64,000 bases of DNA from Leishmania martiniquensis (lineage: Eukaryota; Euglenozoa; Kinetoplastea; Trypanosomatida; Trypanosomatidae), in assembly GCF_017916325.1 (NCBI RefSeq), contig NC_090170.1, forward strand, positions 1,056,001 to 1,120,000. The letters are read 5' to 3'. The translations under genes were made by a program, and so were the position numbers. The notes under the pieces were generated by a model. It made no database searches and had not been told where the DNA came from. It saw nothing but the letters and a program-made list of their open reading frames with translations. Position 1 is the first letter of the stretch. Every line of letters begins with the position of its first letter. Shown here piece by piece: positions 29,921-41,000 of this stretch.

Positions 29921-31351
29921 TCAAAGCTTGCTGCCAGCGCCACTTTTGTTCATCCCTTCCAAAGAAACAACGAAGCCGCCGCTGCCGACGCGCTTCACCT
30001 TATAGCAGGTGTTCTCGACCTTGTAGCGGGCTTTGAACTTTTCTCGCACGTGCGCCAACACGCGGTCCTCGGCGCTGCTTCGGAGTAGCAGAAGAATGCA
30101 ACCACCAAAGCCGCCACCCATCATGCGACCACCCGCTACGTCCTTGTCCTCATTGATTAGCTGCTGGATATAGTCGAGCTCGGGAGTGGTGACCTTGAGG
30201 AGGTCGCGCATGCCTGCATGACCGGCGTTCAGAATTTCGCCGACTTTTCGGACGCGTTCCTCACGCGACAGCGGTGCCGCCGCGTCATTCACCCTGCGAA
30301 ACTCCAGCGTCCGCAGCTGCTCCATGATTTGGTACATGCCCCGCTCGAACTCGCCTGTAGTCATGAGAGGCTTGAACTCCGCCATGAACTTCTCAACATC
30401 ACCGTCGAAGCCGTACTCCTGTGGGTGGCGCACCATCAGGGAGAACGAATACGGCTTGCCCCGGTAGCGGTGCTCGCCGATCTTCTTTTGTGCGTTCTCT
30501 TGATCGCTTCGAACAGCGTTGTACCCCTCCGCCGAGCCAGAAAGCAGGTCGTGTTTCACCATCGAGTCGATGAGCATCCACGAGTACTCACCGTTGCCGA
30601 GCAAAGGTCTCATGTCGATTGTCTCAAACGTGAGGTTTTTGCAGTCGAGGAACATAAACTTGTCCGCCTCCGCGAGGGCTGAGATGAATTGATCCATGAT
30701 GCCGACCTTCACGCCGCAGTATTCCGTCTCGATGAGGCGTGCCTCTTTGGCAAGCTCTACCAGATCGTGCCTCTGCATGGCTGGCAAAATAGGGTAGCGG
30801 CGGCCACTCGAAATGGGGCAACCCTTGTAGCTTTCCGTGACCACAGAGTTGATGGCATGAATGAGCGCCACACCGAAGGCGGCTGACGCGCTCATCCCCG
30901 CTCCCATGGTGAGGGTACCGTGCACCACCATGCACAGCCCCCTGAGGGATGGGTCATCGATGGCGACGCCGAGGCAGTTCAGCCGCAGCGTCGCGGCTCC
31001 ACGCACAAACGTTGTCCACGCCTTGTTGTGCGTGCCTCCACCAAGGTGGTCCATGCTAAAGTGCTCCTTCGTGTACGTTGAATAAAACCGAAGCTTCGGC
31101 TTCGCCTCATTCTGGAAGTGTTTCACACGCCCGACAAGAATGTGCGTGCCCTCCAGCACGGCCGCCGGGCAAGTCCACCCCTCCATGTAGTCGACATGCT
31201 CACCAATCAGGTTCACGCGTCCAGGCGAGAAGGTAAACAGTAGCCACTCTACATCTGCATCGTTCTCGACCTTGAACTCCTTGCGGAAAATCGGCGCCAA
31301 CGTTGCCAGAGTGTCGTCAAGACGCTCGTCTGAGTAGCTCTCGCCAGGCAT
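29921..31351 (-). CDS. GALK: Galactokinase-like GHMP kinase (476 aa)
   Basis: It phosphorylates galactose (or a related sugar such as GalNAc) to the 1-phosphate using ATP, feeding the Leloir or salvage route to UDP-sugars needed for surface glycoconjugates. The three GHMP motifs are visible: GRVNLIGEHVDY (residues 44-55), TMGAGMSASAAF (148-159) and GRMMGGGFGG (408-417). The catalytic-base aspartate is at about 220 in KVGIMDQF. The N-terminal galactose-binding signature is intact. The length is normal for the family plus a small insertion near residues 170-190. The start is an ATG at 31349-31351. A purine-rich block lies 330-410 nt upstream on the plus strand. Exact sugar specificity cannot be read from sequence; GalNAc kinase and L-arabinokinase are related alternatives. 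Confidence 0.93.
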   Translation of the reverse strand: MPGESYSDERLDDTLATLAPIFRKEFKVENDADVEWLLFTFSPGRVNLIGEHVDYMEGWTCPAAVLEGTHILVGRVKHFQNEAKPKLRFYSTYTKEHFSMDHLGGGTHNKAWTTFVRGAATLRLNCLGVAIDDPSLRGLCMVVHGTLTMGAGMSASAAFGVALIHAINSVVTESYKGCPISSGRRYPILPAMQRHDLVELAKEARLIETEYCGVKVGIMDQFISALAEADKFMFLDCKNLTFETIDMRPLLGNGEYSWMLIDSMVKHDLLSGSAEGYNAVRSDQENAQKKIGEHRYRGKPYSFSLMVRHPQEYGFDGDVEKFMAEFKPLMTTGEFERGMYQIMEQLRTLEFRRVNDAAAPLSREERVRKVGEILNAGHAGMRDLLKVTTPELDYIQQLINEDKDVAGGRMMGGGFGGCILLLLRSSAEDRVLAHVREKFKARYKVENTCYKVKRVGSGGFVVSLEGMNKSGAGSKL

Positions 31352-32457
31352 GGCTGCGTCGGATTAGGAGAAAGCCGCTGAGGTGTTATTCGCTTGCTGC
31401 GTGAAGGACAACCAACAGGAAAGCACCACAGCAACACGGAAAAAAGGAGCGAATCTCTGAGAAAAAGAAGCTGAACCGACTGGGGATAAAGGGTTTGAAG
31501 CACAGCAATGCGATGGGATGGCAGGGAGGAGATGATGATGCGCTCTGTCTTGAGTACCCTGACGGTGTCGTTTCTCTCTCTACACACATATATATATATA
31601 TAGATGTAGATATTCGCGCGTGTGCTTGGCGATGGATACAGAGACCTCAATGGGACGTCTGAGACGGCTGAGAGCAGCGGACGAAGGAAAAGAAGCGACG
31701 GAATGCTAAAAGTGGGTGAGAGAGTGGGAAGGGAGGAAGCGCATGAAGGGGTGAGGAAGGCTGCACCCTCGCAGTCGGTACGCATCACGGCGTTTACGAC
31801 ACCCGCCCTTCGCTTTTCATCACATGTGTTCGTTCGTGCAAGTGTGCGCCCCCCAGCCCGCCCCACTCCCCTCTTTCTTTTAGCCTTCTCGGGGGCGTTC
31901 CCATCGCCTCAAGGGCCACGGGAAAGAGGAGACATACGCGCTTTCTCAAACGATCAACGTCGTCTGTGTTGAGCTCCAGGGATCTTACGATAGAGTTTTG
32001 AAGAGCAGCCGAGTTGCTTCGAAGGACCAGCAGTTGCAAGGCTCTCCTCTGCGCATCCGACCCCCCGTGCGTAGTCGACCCCTTCAGAGCTCCATCGCAA
32101 CGGAGCCGTCTGGGAACAGTGCGCAAAGAGCACTTACATGACACACGCGCGCAAGTGGTGGCCCCGCCTGACCTGTAGGCTGCGACATACTTTTCCGCGA
32201 TGTGTTGTGGCCACGTGGCAGTGCGTACGCCTGCTGCCGCCGTGAATGCGAACAGATGTGACCTGAAAAGCAAGCCGCATTGGCTGCAGTCACTCTGGTG
32301 AATGTGCAGCAGCTTTAGCCCTTCTCTCGACTATCTGTGAATCTATGGTGTACGCGTGGGTCACCACGTAGTCCTGGAGGTTTTGAGGATACGCATCTCA
32401 CGCTTCTATGGAAAAGAATCTACCCTAATCCAGGCGGGGCCTTGAGGGAGCTCGTTG
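31352..32457. other. Intergenic spacer, 1.1 kb
   Basis: This is the 5' flank of galactokinase and the 3' flank of the coiled-coil gene. It contains the (TA)n run and purine tracts. The right half, about 31.8-32.45 kb, is of mixed composition without recognisable genes. Confidence 0.65.
31681..31760 (-). promoter_or_regulatory. Polypyrimidine tract region upstream of galactokinase
   Basis: The plus strand is strongly A/G-biased (AAGGAAAAGAAGCGACGG through GAGAGAGTGGGAAGGGAGG). It lies 330-410 nt upstream of the ATG. A shorter purine run at 31438-31472 is the nearer alternative. A (TA)n run at 31588-31602 separates the two. Confidence 0.4.
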
Positions 32458-34206
32458 TCAAGAGGCAAGCGGTGAGGACTGCGCGGCTGTGGCAGCACCA
32501 CGAGAGCTAAAGTCCGCGCTCAGGTCCGTCCTGACTCGGAGGAGCCCTTCTTTCAACGCATCTATCAGCTGAGCGGCTCGTACCAGCTCGTTCGACTTGG
32601 TTTCGTTCTCTTCCCTGCACTGCTGCAACTGTTGCTGAAGATGATGAACTTGCGAGGCGATCTGAATCGCGTGCGCGCGAGGGAGTCCGCTGCAGGTAAA
32701 ACACACTCCTGGAGGCTCTCGGTCTACGCAGCTCGATAAGAATTCGACGCTTTTGGTGTCGCGCGCTGAAGCAGCCTCCGACATCTCAAGTCGCTGGCGC
32801 AGTCGCCGCGCTTCGTCGGCGGCGTCCGCCAGCTGCCGCTGTAAGGACAGGTTCCACTCTCGTAACTGCACTGCCATGTCTTCGAGATGTGCCACGCGCT
32901 GGATGTGGAAACGCTCTTCGTCGCTTCGCGCCAAGGCCAGTTGACGAGACTCATGTGTGTGCTGAAGCACCTCCTGGGAGAGCTGGGCTATACGGACATC
33001 TCGCTCTTGGAGTGCCTGGCTATAGACAGCTCGCACCTCCTCTTCCCGTTTCTGAAGCGCTTCCTCCATCCGTTTGACAGCATCTTCGTTGTCCTTCAGA
33101 AACTGCTCGATTCGAGCGCTCTGTTCTCGGCGCTGCTGCCCTAGGTGCTTCTTGAGACGCTCATTCTCTACAAGGAGTTCCTCGCACTGCTTCGAGTGCC
33201 TCGCCCGCTCCTCGGAGAGCTCCACTTGCAATGTGCTGAGCTGCTGCCGAAGCTCCTCCAGGGCAGAGTTCTGCGCGGGATTCGAGAGTGCAGTGCCGCC
33301 GGCGGCCGCTCCTTTTTCTCCGGCGTGTGGGCGCGACTTTCCGTCCAGCCGTCTTGCGAGCAGGTGGAGCTGTTGCTCTCCCTCCATGCGACGCTCACGC
33401 TCCTCCTGTAGCTGATGCACTGCACGTCCAGCATCGACCGCAGAGGAGGGCTCCCTCGACTTAAGACGGGAGATGAGGCCAACCAAGTCATCCGTGCTTT
33501 GCGGTGGTGAGGCCCACCCGCCTTCCATGACGGGGGTGGCACTGTCCTGAACCTGCTGTCCGTTAGCGATGCCAGCCATCTTACCGGTCGCACCCGGCTG
33601 CTGAGGCACCTGAAGGTCACGTACCGCTTCGTCGCTTACGGTTGCATGGCGCACATGTATAGGGGTGCAACATTCGTGATCGGAGGGATTGCCGGCCCCA
33701 TTCGCGGTTTTCGGACAGTCCGGATGCTCTACCCCGGCGTCTACCATCCTGCGCAGCGCCAGCCGCGCTGTCGCTTCGTTCGAAAAGAGGGCGACCGTTC
33801 CAGGGGCGTGCGTGGGAAGGGCGGCGGCGCAAGGTACGTGCAGTGGCTTCGCACCGCCTACTGGGTCCTTTCCACGGCCGCTGCCTCCACGGTTGAGCGG
33901 GAGGCTGTCCAGACACACGAGCGGACTGTTTCGAACTGTGTCAACGAACTGCACATATGGCGTCGTGCCGAAGATCTCCTCGTACAGGGAGTGCCATCTG
34001 TGAAGAAAGGTTCGGTTATCCAAACTGCAGAGGGCTCGGCACAACACGCTGTAGGCTTCTCGATACGAAAACGGCGAAGATGCGGCGGTCACCACGTAGT
34101 AATGCTTCAGCGCGTCGGGCTGCGGCTCATCGGGGTGCACGTCGTCGATGATGAAATAATAAATACCCCCACGCGGATCTTCCGTGACGAGTTTCCCCAG
34201 TTCCAT
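32458..34206 (-). CDS. Hypothetical coiled-coil protein (582 aa)
   Basis: Residues 1-105 are a compact, unrecognised globular region (containing GGIYYFIIDDVHPDEP and RTFLHRWHSLYEEIFG). A variable linker follows. Residues about 250-560 are a long, mostly continuous coiled coil with heptad-spaced Leu and many Glu, Gln and Arg (LEELRQQLSTLQVELSEE, then EEALQKREEEV). Such architecture is typical of cytoskeletal, basal-body or flagellar scaffolds, but nothing here assigns a site. The first in-frame ATG is at 34204-34206; the frame continues to 34293 only via a GTG. The conserved-looking block starts right at this ATG. A purine-rich block on the plus strand near 34501-34556 is the likely splice signal. 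Confidence 0.85.
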   Translation of the reverse strand: MELGKLVTEDPRGGIYYFIIDDVHPDEPQPDALKHYYVVTAASSPFSYREAYSVLCRALCSLDNRTFLHRWHSLYEEIFGTTPYVQFVDTVRNSPLVCLDSLPLNRGGSGRGKDPVGGAKPLHVPCAAALPTHAPGTVALFSNEATARLALRRMVDAGVEHPDCPKTANGAGNPSDHECCTPIHVRHATVSDEAVRDLQVPQQPGATGKMAGIANGQQVQDSATPVMEGGWASPPQSTDDLVGLISRLKSREPSSAVDAGRAVHQLQEERERRMEGEQQLHLLARRLDGKSRPHAGEKGAAAGGTALSNPAQNSALEELRQQLSTLQVELSEERARHSKQCEELLVENERLKKHLGQQRREQSARIEQFLKDNEDAVKRMEEALQKREEEVRAVYSQALQERDVRIAQLSQEVLQHTHESRQLALARSDEERFHIQRVAHLEDMAVQLREWNLSLQRQLADAADEARRLRQRLEMSEAASARDTKSVEFLSSCVDREPPGVCFTCSGLPRAHAIQIASQVHHLQQQLQQCREENETKSNELVRAAQLIDALKEGLLRVRTDLSADFSSRGAATAAQSSPLAS

Positions 34207-35081
34207 GGGCTGCGCGGTTTCTGCTTCAAGACCCGACGCTGAAGCCCGTGGCACGGAGAAAGCGCGTTGCCAAAGGGCGATGATGATGCTCACGCACTCT
34301 TCAGGGAAAGGCTCAGAAAACCTTCCCTGCTACGGTACGCCCTTCACATGTGACAGTCACACACGAGACCCGACGGCGCCTATTCGGAAATGAGGCAGAC
34401 ACGCACACACACACACCCCGTGAGCGGAAACACCACTGAGGCAGAGGAAGAGCGTCCTTTGTTGTTGCGGAGGTGAAAAAAAATATGCGTGCGTGCATGT
34501 GTGGAGGGAGGGAGGGGTGAGTGGAGCCACTGAGATTGATGAGGAGGGGGGATCGAGTAGACTCGAGCTACTCTTGTGCAGTGGCGACGCGAATGGTCTG
34601 CCCTTACGCCGCAAGGCTTCAAAAGCAGATAGGTGACTTCACCCGCGTGAAGAAGACACGCGCTACCACAGGCTCTCCCACACAGCCCTGAGGTCGGAGC
34701 GGATTCGCACGCCCATCCGTCCTTGTTTCAAGAAACGTCGCCAGGACGGCAGAAGTGGCGGAAATGCGGAGCTGCAACGACGTCCGCTAATGCTCTCTTG
34801 GACAAACGGTTGAAAATTAAGTGTGAGATGAAAGCCGCGGTGAAAGGCACCACTGCCAAGGTCTGCAAAGGAGGGGTAGGACGTAGCGATGCATCCACAA
34901 AAGCGTGCATGTCCCCTCCCTTCAGCATCACCCCCTCGGCTGGCCTTTCTCTCTTGCCCCAGCCCACCTTCAACTCAAGGTGATGGGTAAAAGGGACGCA
35001 ACGCGGAAGAAGGAGAGAGAGAGGGAGGACGGCCAACGAGAAGGACCCCTCAACCAAACAACAAAAGAAGTAATTATGACG
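34207..35081. other. Intergenic spacer, 0.9 kb
   Basis: This is the 5' flank of the coiled-coil gene and the 3' flank of the GTPase gene. It has a (CA)n run near 34405 and purine tracts. No gene was seen. Confidence 0.7.
34501..34556 (-). promoter_or_regulatory. Polypyrimidine tract upstream of the coiled-coil gene
   Basis: Two adjacent plus-strand purine runs (GGAGGGAGGGAGGGGTGAG and GATGAGGAGGGGGGA) lie about 300-350 nt upstream of the ATG at 34206. Confidence 0.5.
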
Positions 35082-37025
35082 TTACGTGTTCTGTACCGGC
35101 AACGTGCGTCCGTCTGAGGCCGACGCAGATGGCGCTCGCTGCCCCTCCGGGGGCCGCAGCATCGCAATCGGAGCTCCGTATCGCTTCACCTCCAATGCCT
35201 GTAGCTCCTTCGTCAGCTCCAGCTCCTGAGGAGCAGGGTTATCGGAGAGGGGATTCACCGACCCTGCAGTGGCATAGTTGACTAGTCGTACGCCAAGTTG
35301 GCGGCCTCCACGACGCTCATAGTACGCCTCACGGCTTCCAAGAAAAGCCCACGGCGTGGGCTGCATGGCTGTGTCGACAATGTCGGGAAAGTATGGGATC
35401 GTGTAAGCCTTCAGGAGAAACGCAAGCGGCTTGTCGGCCTCGTACCTGCCCTTGTGAGACGATCTACGAACACCAATGTTGGGTCGGCGGAAGCACATGT
35501 CAGCTCGTGGGGCGACGTAGTGTGCCTGGAGCAGATAGGGGTTTTCTGGTGCCTCTGGGCAGCGCATGATGTTCGCCTTGGGGTGCTTTGTAGGGACGAC
35601 ATGACGCGGCCACCGAAGCGGGTTGCGCCAGGGGCTAGTCGCATCCACGTACTGGAGGAGCGCTCGGTTGCTCAGCGTCTTGACCACACGCTCATAGGCC
35701 ATCTGCGTCACAGGATCCTTGAACGCGACAGGGATCTTTGTAGAGGAGGATGGCATTTCCTGCGCAGCAGCCGCTTCAGGAGGTACTTTTTCAGGTGAAG
35801 AGACAACTCCAGCAAGCGACGTCTCTTCCCCGCTGAAACGGACAGGCAGCAGCGAGTCCGCCGTGCTCGTGGCCTCCTGCGCCGCTGCGAACTCCGCCGA
35901 CTCCATCTCGCTGTACCGGAGGTCTTCTTCTGCAGCGTCCTCCACAGAGCTGGTATGCTCAACCGCATCTGTTGCCGCGCCGTCAAAGCTTGCATCCGCG
36001 GCAATGTTTCCAGCACGCTCTGTCAGCTGAACCTCCTCATTCCACTCCCGCGTTTCGTCGCCGACCTGTGACGGTGCAATGGCGAGCGGTCGAATGGTGC
36101 TGAGCTCCTTCTGAGAAAACAGCCGAGCCGACAACCGCTGCGCCTCTGTCAGAGTAAGTCGCTCTGTCGGCAGCGTGTGCATGCAGTTCATGATCATATC
36201 ATACCGCAGTGTGTCGATGCCGCCCATGTGGTAGGCGCTGGTGACCAGCACAGGGTGTTGGATGTCGTGGTAGATAAGCTCCTTGCGTATTTCCTCCATA
36301 TGAACCGTCCGAGTCGAGCGGTCGTTGATTTGGTCCGCTTTGGTCAGGACAATGGTGAAGTTGGGCACCTCACGTGCGAGAAACCGCAGGAGGTCGATAT
36401 CCTGAACGTAGAGGCCATGCCGGTAGTGAACGTCCATGCAATAGTAAAGCATCTTCAGACTTGGCTGGCATCGAGCAAAGTTGCGCAGGAGAACGGCGTG
36501 CTGCAGCACCGCAGACCACGGCACCGAGGTCCCGCCGCACCCAGGTAGATCGACAATGTTGAACACGCCGCCGACATTAAAAAAGTTCATGGCGTCGCGC
36601 CGGAGGTGGCGATTGGAGCGCCCTACTTCGCGGGCCGAGCGGAAAAGGGAGCGCAACAGGGACGTCTTGCCGCACCTTTCTCGACCAGCGAGAGCCACCA
36701 GGGGCGTGGCAGGGTTCCCATCTGGGACAAAACCAACGTTCGTGGCGCTCGCCGCATGTTGGTGACCTTTGGAAAAGATCTGATCGGCTAATTGCGCTAT
36801 GATCAAGTCGCGGCTACTCGTGACCTCTTTCACCGAACGCTCCACCTCGGCTGTCTTGCTGGCTATGTTGCGACGCCGCTGAAGCGTGCGTTCTCGCAGG
36901 CGCTGCTTCCACTGCTGTTGTGATGCTTCTCGAGGCTTGTGCATGTACCGACTCCCAGCGCTATGTGTAGCGACCGATTCCGTCAGTGCGGTGCTGCACG
37001 GGCGCAACAGAGAAGACGAATACAT
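35082..37025 (-). CDS. EngB/YihA-like GTPase, probably mitochondrial (647 aa)
   Basis: TRAFAC-class GTPase signatures are visible: G1 GRERCGKTS (residues 114-122), G3 DLPG within IVDLPGCGG (159-162), G4 TKAD (228-231) and a G5-like TSA (262-264). The DLPGxGG and TKAD spacing matches EngB/YihA, a ribosome-assembly GTPase for the large subunit. Residues 1-60 are rich in Ser, Arg and Lys and free of long acidic runs (MYSSSLLRPCSTAL, then RLRERTLQRRR), consistent with mitochondrial import. After the G domain, some 380 extra residues follow: an acidic/Ala-rich linker (about 310-420), then an ordered C-terminal region with many aromatic and Pro residues (YRRPNIGVRRSSHKG-like). This extension is absent from bacterial EngB (about 200 aa). 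A mitoribosome-assembly role is inferred from the family. Confidence 0.88.
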   Translation of the reverse strand: MYSSSLLRPCSTALTESVATHSAGSRYMHKPREASQQQWKQRLRERTLQRRRNIASKTAEVERSVKEVTSSRDLIIAQLADQIFSKGHQHAASATNVGFVPDGNPATPLVALAGRERCGKTSLLRSLFRSAREVGRSNRHLRRDAMNFFNVGGVFNIVDLPGCGGTSVPWSAVLQHAVLLRNFARCQPSLKMLYYCMDVHYRHGLYVQDIDLLRFLAREVPNFTIVLTKADQINDRSTRTVHMEEIRKELIYHDIQHPVLVTSAYHMGGIDTLRYDMIMNCMHTLPTERLTLTEAQRLSARLFSQKELSTIRPLAIAPSQVGDETREWNEEVQLTERAGNIAADASFDGAATDAVEHTSSVEDAAEEDLRYSEMESAEFAAAQEATSTADSLLPVRFSGEETSLAGVVSSPEKVPPEAAAAQEMPSSSTKIPVAFKDPVTQMAYERVVKTLSNRALLQYVDATSPWRNPLRWPRHVVPTKHPKANIMRCPEAPENPYLLQAHYVAPRADMCFRRPNIGVRRSSHKGRYEADKPLAFLLKAYTIPYFPDIVDTAMQPTPWAFLGSREAYYERRGGRQLGVRLVNYATAGSVNPLSDNPAPQELELTKELQALEVKRYGAPIAMLRPPEGQRAPSASASDGRTLPVQNT

Positions 37026-38085
37026 GACGTTGAAGATCTGTGAAGCGGCGCGAGTGCCGGGAGCTACTCAGGCCTGCCCTTGTGACGGGTGTACAATACA
37101 GCCTTGCAAGGGCGCGAGACAGAAAAGGCTAACCAGAGAGGAGTGGCGTGACGGTCGTGGTGGGTGTACCAAGCGGGTGATGGTGGAAAGGGGAGCAAGC
37201 AGGCAAGCAATGGGGTAGTGCCGCATAGGGAGAGAGAGAGTAATCCACGCCTGCATATGAAGCTCGCAGGGTCGGCGAGAAGAAACGAGAAAGGGCCGGT
37301 GAGCTGTCTTTCCCTTTCGGCCCGGCTCCTTTTCGCCTAGTTGATGAATCATGCCGCAGAAGGCCCTGCCATGACAAGATGCATCACCTCTCACGCCGTC
37401 ACGGTAGACAGCGTTCTGATTCCCGCGCCTTCTGCGGCGCTTAACACAGGAGCGCACGGCAGAGCGGAAGTAATCAGCGTGCCCCTTCTCTGGGGCAACA
37501 CGCGCGCGCGTGGAGCTTGAGAAAAAAAAAACAATAAAAGAGACGGTATAGTGCTGTGTTTCTCTCTATCGATTCTGGCACGCACGTGATGGGAGGCGCA
37601 ACGACATCGCACGCTACCTCCTTCCATAGAGCACGAACGACAGCCTGGAACACGTCCAGGCATGCGCGCGCGCACACACACAGACAGGCCCTCCTGTGGA
37701 AATTGATTTGCTTGCAGATACATTCCTGGGCAGAATAGAGACCCATCCATCGCCGCAGAATTCAAGCTTAGTACACATCAAGTTAACATGTGGCCTCGGC
37801 GCACACAGAGAAGTGACGCAAAGCGCGCAAACGTACCTGCGCATTCGCTGAACTCCTCCCAAGCGAGGCTGAGAAGAGACGACGAGGGGCCGCGTGGCAA
37901 GCGGCCGCTTTACCGCCACCCAAAAAAACAACAACCAGAAAGCCGCCGCTTTTCCACCACTTTTTGTTTACATCTGCCATTTTCGTCTCTGTAGCCAGAC
38001 GTTGTGCGCTGACCACACAACTCGACACACATCGGGTATTCCCTTCCGTACTCTCTCCCTCCCCCTCCTCAATAGACACACCTGC
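37026..38085. other. Intergenic spacer, 1.1 kb
   Basis: This is the 5' flank of the GTPase gene, with purine runs near 37127-37145, 37226-37241 and 37275-37300 on the plus strand, and the 3' flank of the 38086-42078 gene. It has a short (CA) run near 37673. No gene was seen. Confidence 0.65.
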
Positions 38086-41000
38086 CTAGTACTCGCCAAA
38101 GCACACGTAGTGCTTGTCGTCCCATCGGCGCAGCGCATTCGAGTACCGCAGGTGTAGCGTATCTGGGCTGGAGGTCTGCCACGGATCGATGCGCGCGATC
38201 CAGTCGAGTGCGGCAGGCACCGTCTTGACAAATGCTGTAAACGCAAAGTTGACTGTCATACGCACGGCGACCCCATGGCCTCTGAGGGGCGCTCCCGTCG
38301 GGGTGAAGCTCGCCAGGGAAGACCAGAGGTAGTAGTCGAGCAGCACCAGCATCGCATACTGCTCTGCTAATTGGGTGGCGTGAACGATCGCGGGCGATGG
38401 ATCTATGGCCGCTCGCGCCTCCTTTACCGCAGAGCTGAGACGCGCGACCAGGTTCAGTTGTGGGAGCGGCGCATAGTGCATGAGCTGAGAGACATGTTGA
38501 GCAGCAGCTTGCACCGCTGTGCTCTGCCCAGAAGCTCGCGGGCGCGATGGGGCAGGCAGACACTGCTCGAGGACGTCATGGAACACTGTCAGAAAGGACA
38601 CGTGTGGGTCAGTGAACACGTCGCCGCACTGCGCACCATGCAATACTGTGGAGGGGGCTGTTGCCTTGCTGTTCACCCAGGTGACGATATCACGTTTATC
38701 GTGCAGCCGAAAGGCGAGAAGTGCGGCGGCAAGCGCGTAGAAGCCCTGTGAAGGAAGCTCCATGGCCAGCACCAGAGCGGACTTATGTGCCTCCTGCTGC
38801 AGAGTCGCGGCGACGCGGTCAAGAAAAGCGTCGAGACTTTCCAGGATTCGAGGGCCCGCGAAGAAACGTAGCGAGATGCGCGTATGCTGAAAGGAACCCC
38901 CGGAGAGTGCAGCCTTCACTTCCGTCGCGACATCGTCTGCAGTGAGAACTGCAACCGCGTCCTTTCCCAGCGCGCCGTTCGCCTCCGACTTCACGCTCGG
39001 CTGAAGAGTTGATGAGGGCGCCAGATGCTCTGTAATCAGCGACGCGGGCGCCGGTATGAGGGGGCTCCGACACAATGCACCGGCGCTGTTACTCAACAAG
39101 GTGACGCTGGACGACGTCTTCGACAAGTTCCATGGCGCCGCTGCTTCAGTCTCCTGCGCCCCCGCCTCCTTCACGGGCTCCCATCCGTCCTCACTTTGCG
39201 CAGGGTGGTCCAGCTCGGTGTCTGCGGCAGACTGACTCCCGCCAGTCTCCCAGTTTGGTGCGCAGCTTTTCTCACCTGCACTCGCACGCAGCTCCGGCGC
39301 GCCCTCTTGACAGCGCGTCTGCAGCACCTCCCTAAACAAGTTGGCCGTCGGCGACACTGCTGTAAAGGCGTCCTTAGCAATGCCACCCTTGAGTGGGGCT
39401 GCCTTGAAGTACACCACGCCACGTTCGCTGGAAAGGCTTTTCTGAATGTAGACTTTCAGGCCAACGTCTGCCGCACGGGCAAGGTCGCCCTGCATCCAAG
39501 CCTGCATCGCGGCTGCGGTTTCCTCAGCCGGCGCGACGGGTGCCGCACTGTCGCCCACCGGGGCACCTTTGGCGGAGGCGTGACCCACCTCACCTGCGCT
39601 GGCATGCAGACGAGGCACGAAGGAGTCGTACGGAGGAACGCCCTCAACCCGCTGTGTGTCGAATCGCCGCACGGCAGCTACTGGCGTCCCGTTAACACAG
39701 CACAGTGGAAAGCTGGCTGTGGTCATCCACTCAACAGATGATGCACGTGCGTCAGCAGCGCCCTCGCCCGTGCTTTGCCAGAGTGTCTTAACTGTCCGCA
39801 CCCACTCCTCGAGAGGAAGCAGAGGCTGCTGTGTCATGTAGATTTGCGGCGCTACTTCCCACACCGCCGGCACTTCCAGCTCTGACGAGGGAGCGACGGC
39901 TTCGCTGGCTGAAAGAGAATGCGGTACAATCAAAATGGCCTCGTTGGCAGCGAGCTGACTTTGTACCACAGCACTCATGGCGTCCTCGATAGCGCTGTGG
40001 CTGCCACTCGACCGCGGGCGAGGAGCGCTGCGCGTCCTCGGATACAAAGCGGCATTGAAGGTCGTAGTCTGCATCGCCCGAACAAGCAACGAGCAGTCAT
40101 GAGGGGTGGAGAGCCAGCCGAGCTGAGAAGCATGCATCTGGCGCATGTAGGCAGAGAACGACGGGGGCAGGTCGCTCGGTTGACGTTGTCGCAGTTCTGC
40201 GTACGCCGCGTGAAAGAGGTTCAGGCAGACGGATTTGATTCCGTCATAGGCTCGACGCTGTAATACTGACATTCCAGGACTGTCCTTGAGCAGCTGCACA
40301 CTATCCTGAAGCGAAGTGCACTGCGCGAGAACGAGATATTCCCTCAAGCGCTGGAACAAGTTCAAGTGCAGCCGCGGCTGTGTCACCCTCCACGGCGGGA
40401 GCAGTAACTCCTCCTGCACCCAGCCTTCCCGAGCGTCCCGTCCAGTGGGGCCAACCACTCCCTGCTGCACCGTGTCGCTGCCGCTATTGTGATGTTGAAC
40501 TGGCCGGTAGATCCAGTAGCGGCGGCTTTCCGGGGGAGGGGAGGTGACGTGGTCGCCCCAGATTGAGCCATACGCGTCGCCTTCGCGGAGAAGACACTCC
40601 AAGCAGGCGCGCAAAAGGGGCGGGAGAGAGGGTTCAAGGGATGGTTGTCCCATCTTAAGAGTGCTCCGAGTCTTGCTTGGGGAGTCTGCAGTGAGGGCAC
40701 CGGCAGGGCCCTGAGGCGCAGCGCGCGCCTCTGCGTACCTGCGGCGCTCGCGGTAGCCGCGATAGACAGACTGAATGAGTGTGGCCGCGGCGTGCTCGAG
40801 CCGCCGCACCACCACGAGGAAGACGTCGTCCTCCGCCTGATGCGCTGCTTCGTAGCTCAAGATCTTACGCTTGGCAGGCTTAGCAGCCGCACGCTTCCTG
40901 TCCCCTGAGGCGGCGGCGGCAGTTCGCTTGTCGACAGCCGCACTTGGTATCGCACTTTCGTCGGGGGAGGTAAGCTCAGCGCCCTCTCCAGTGCTAGGAG

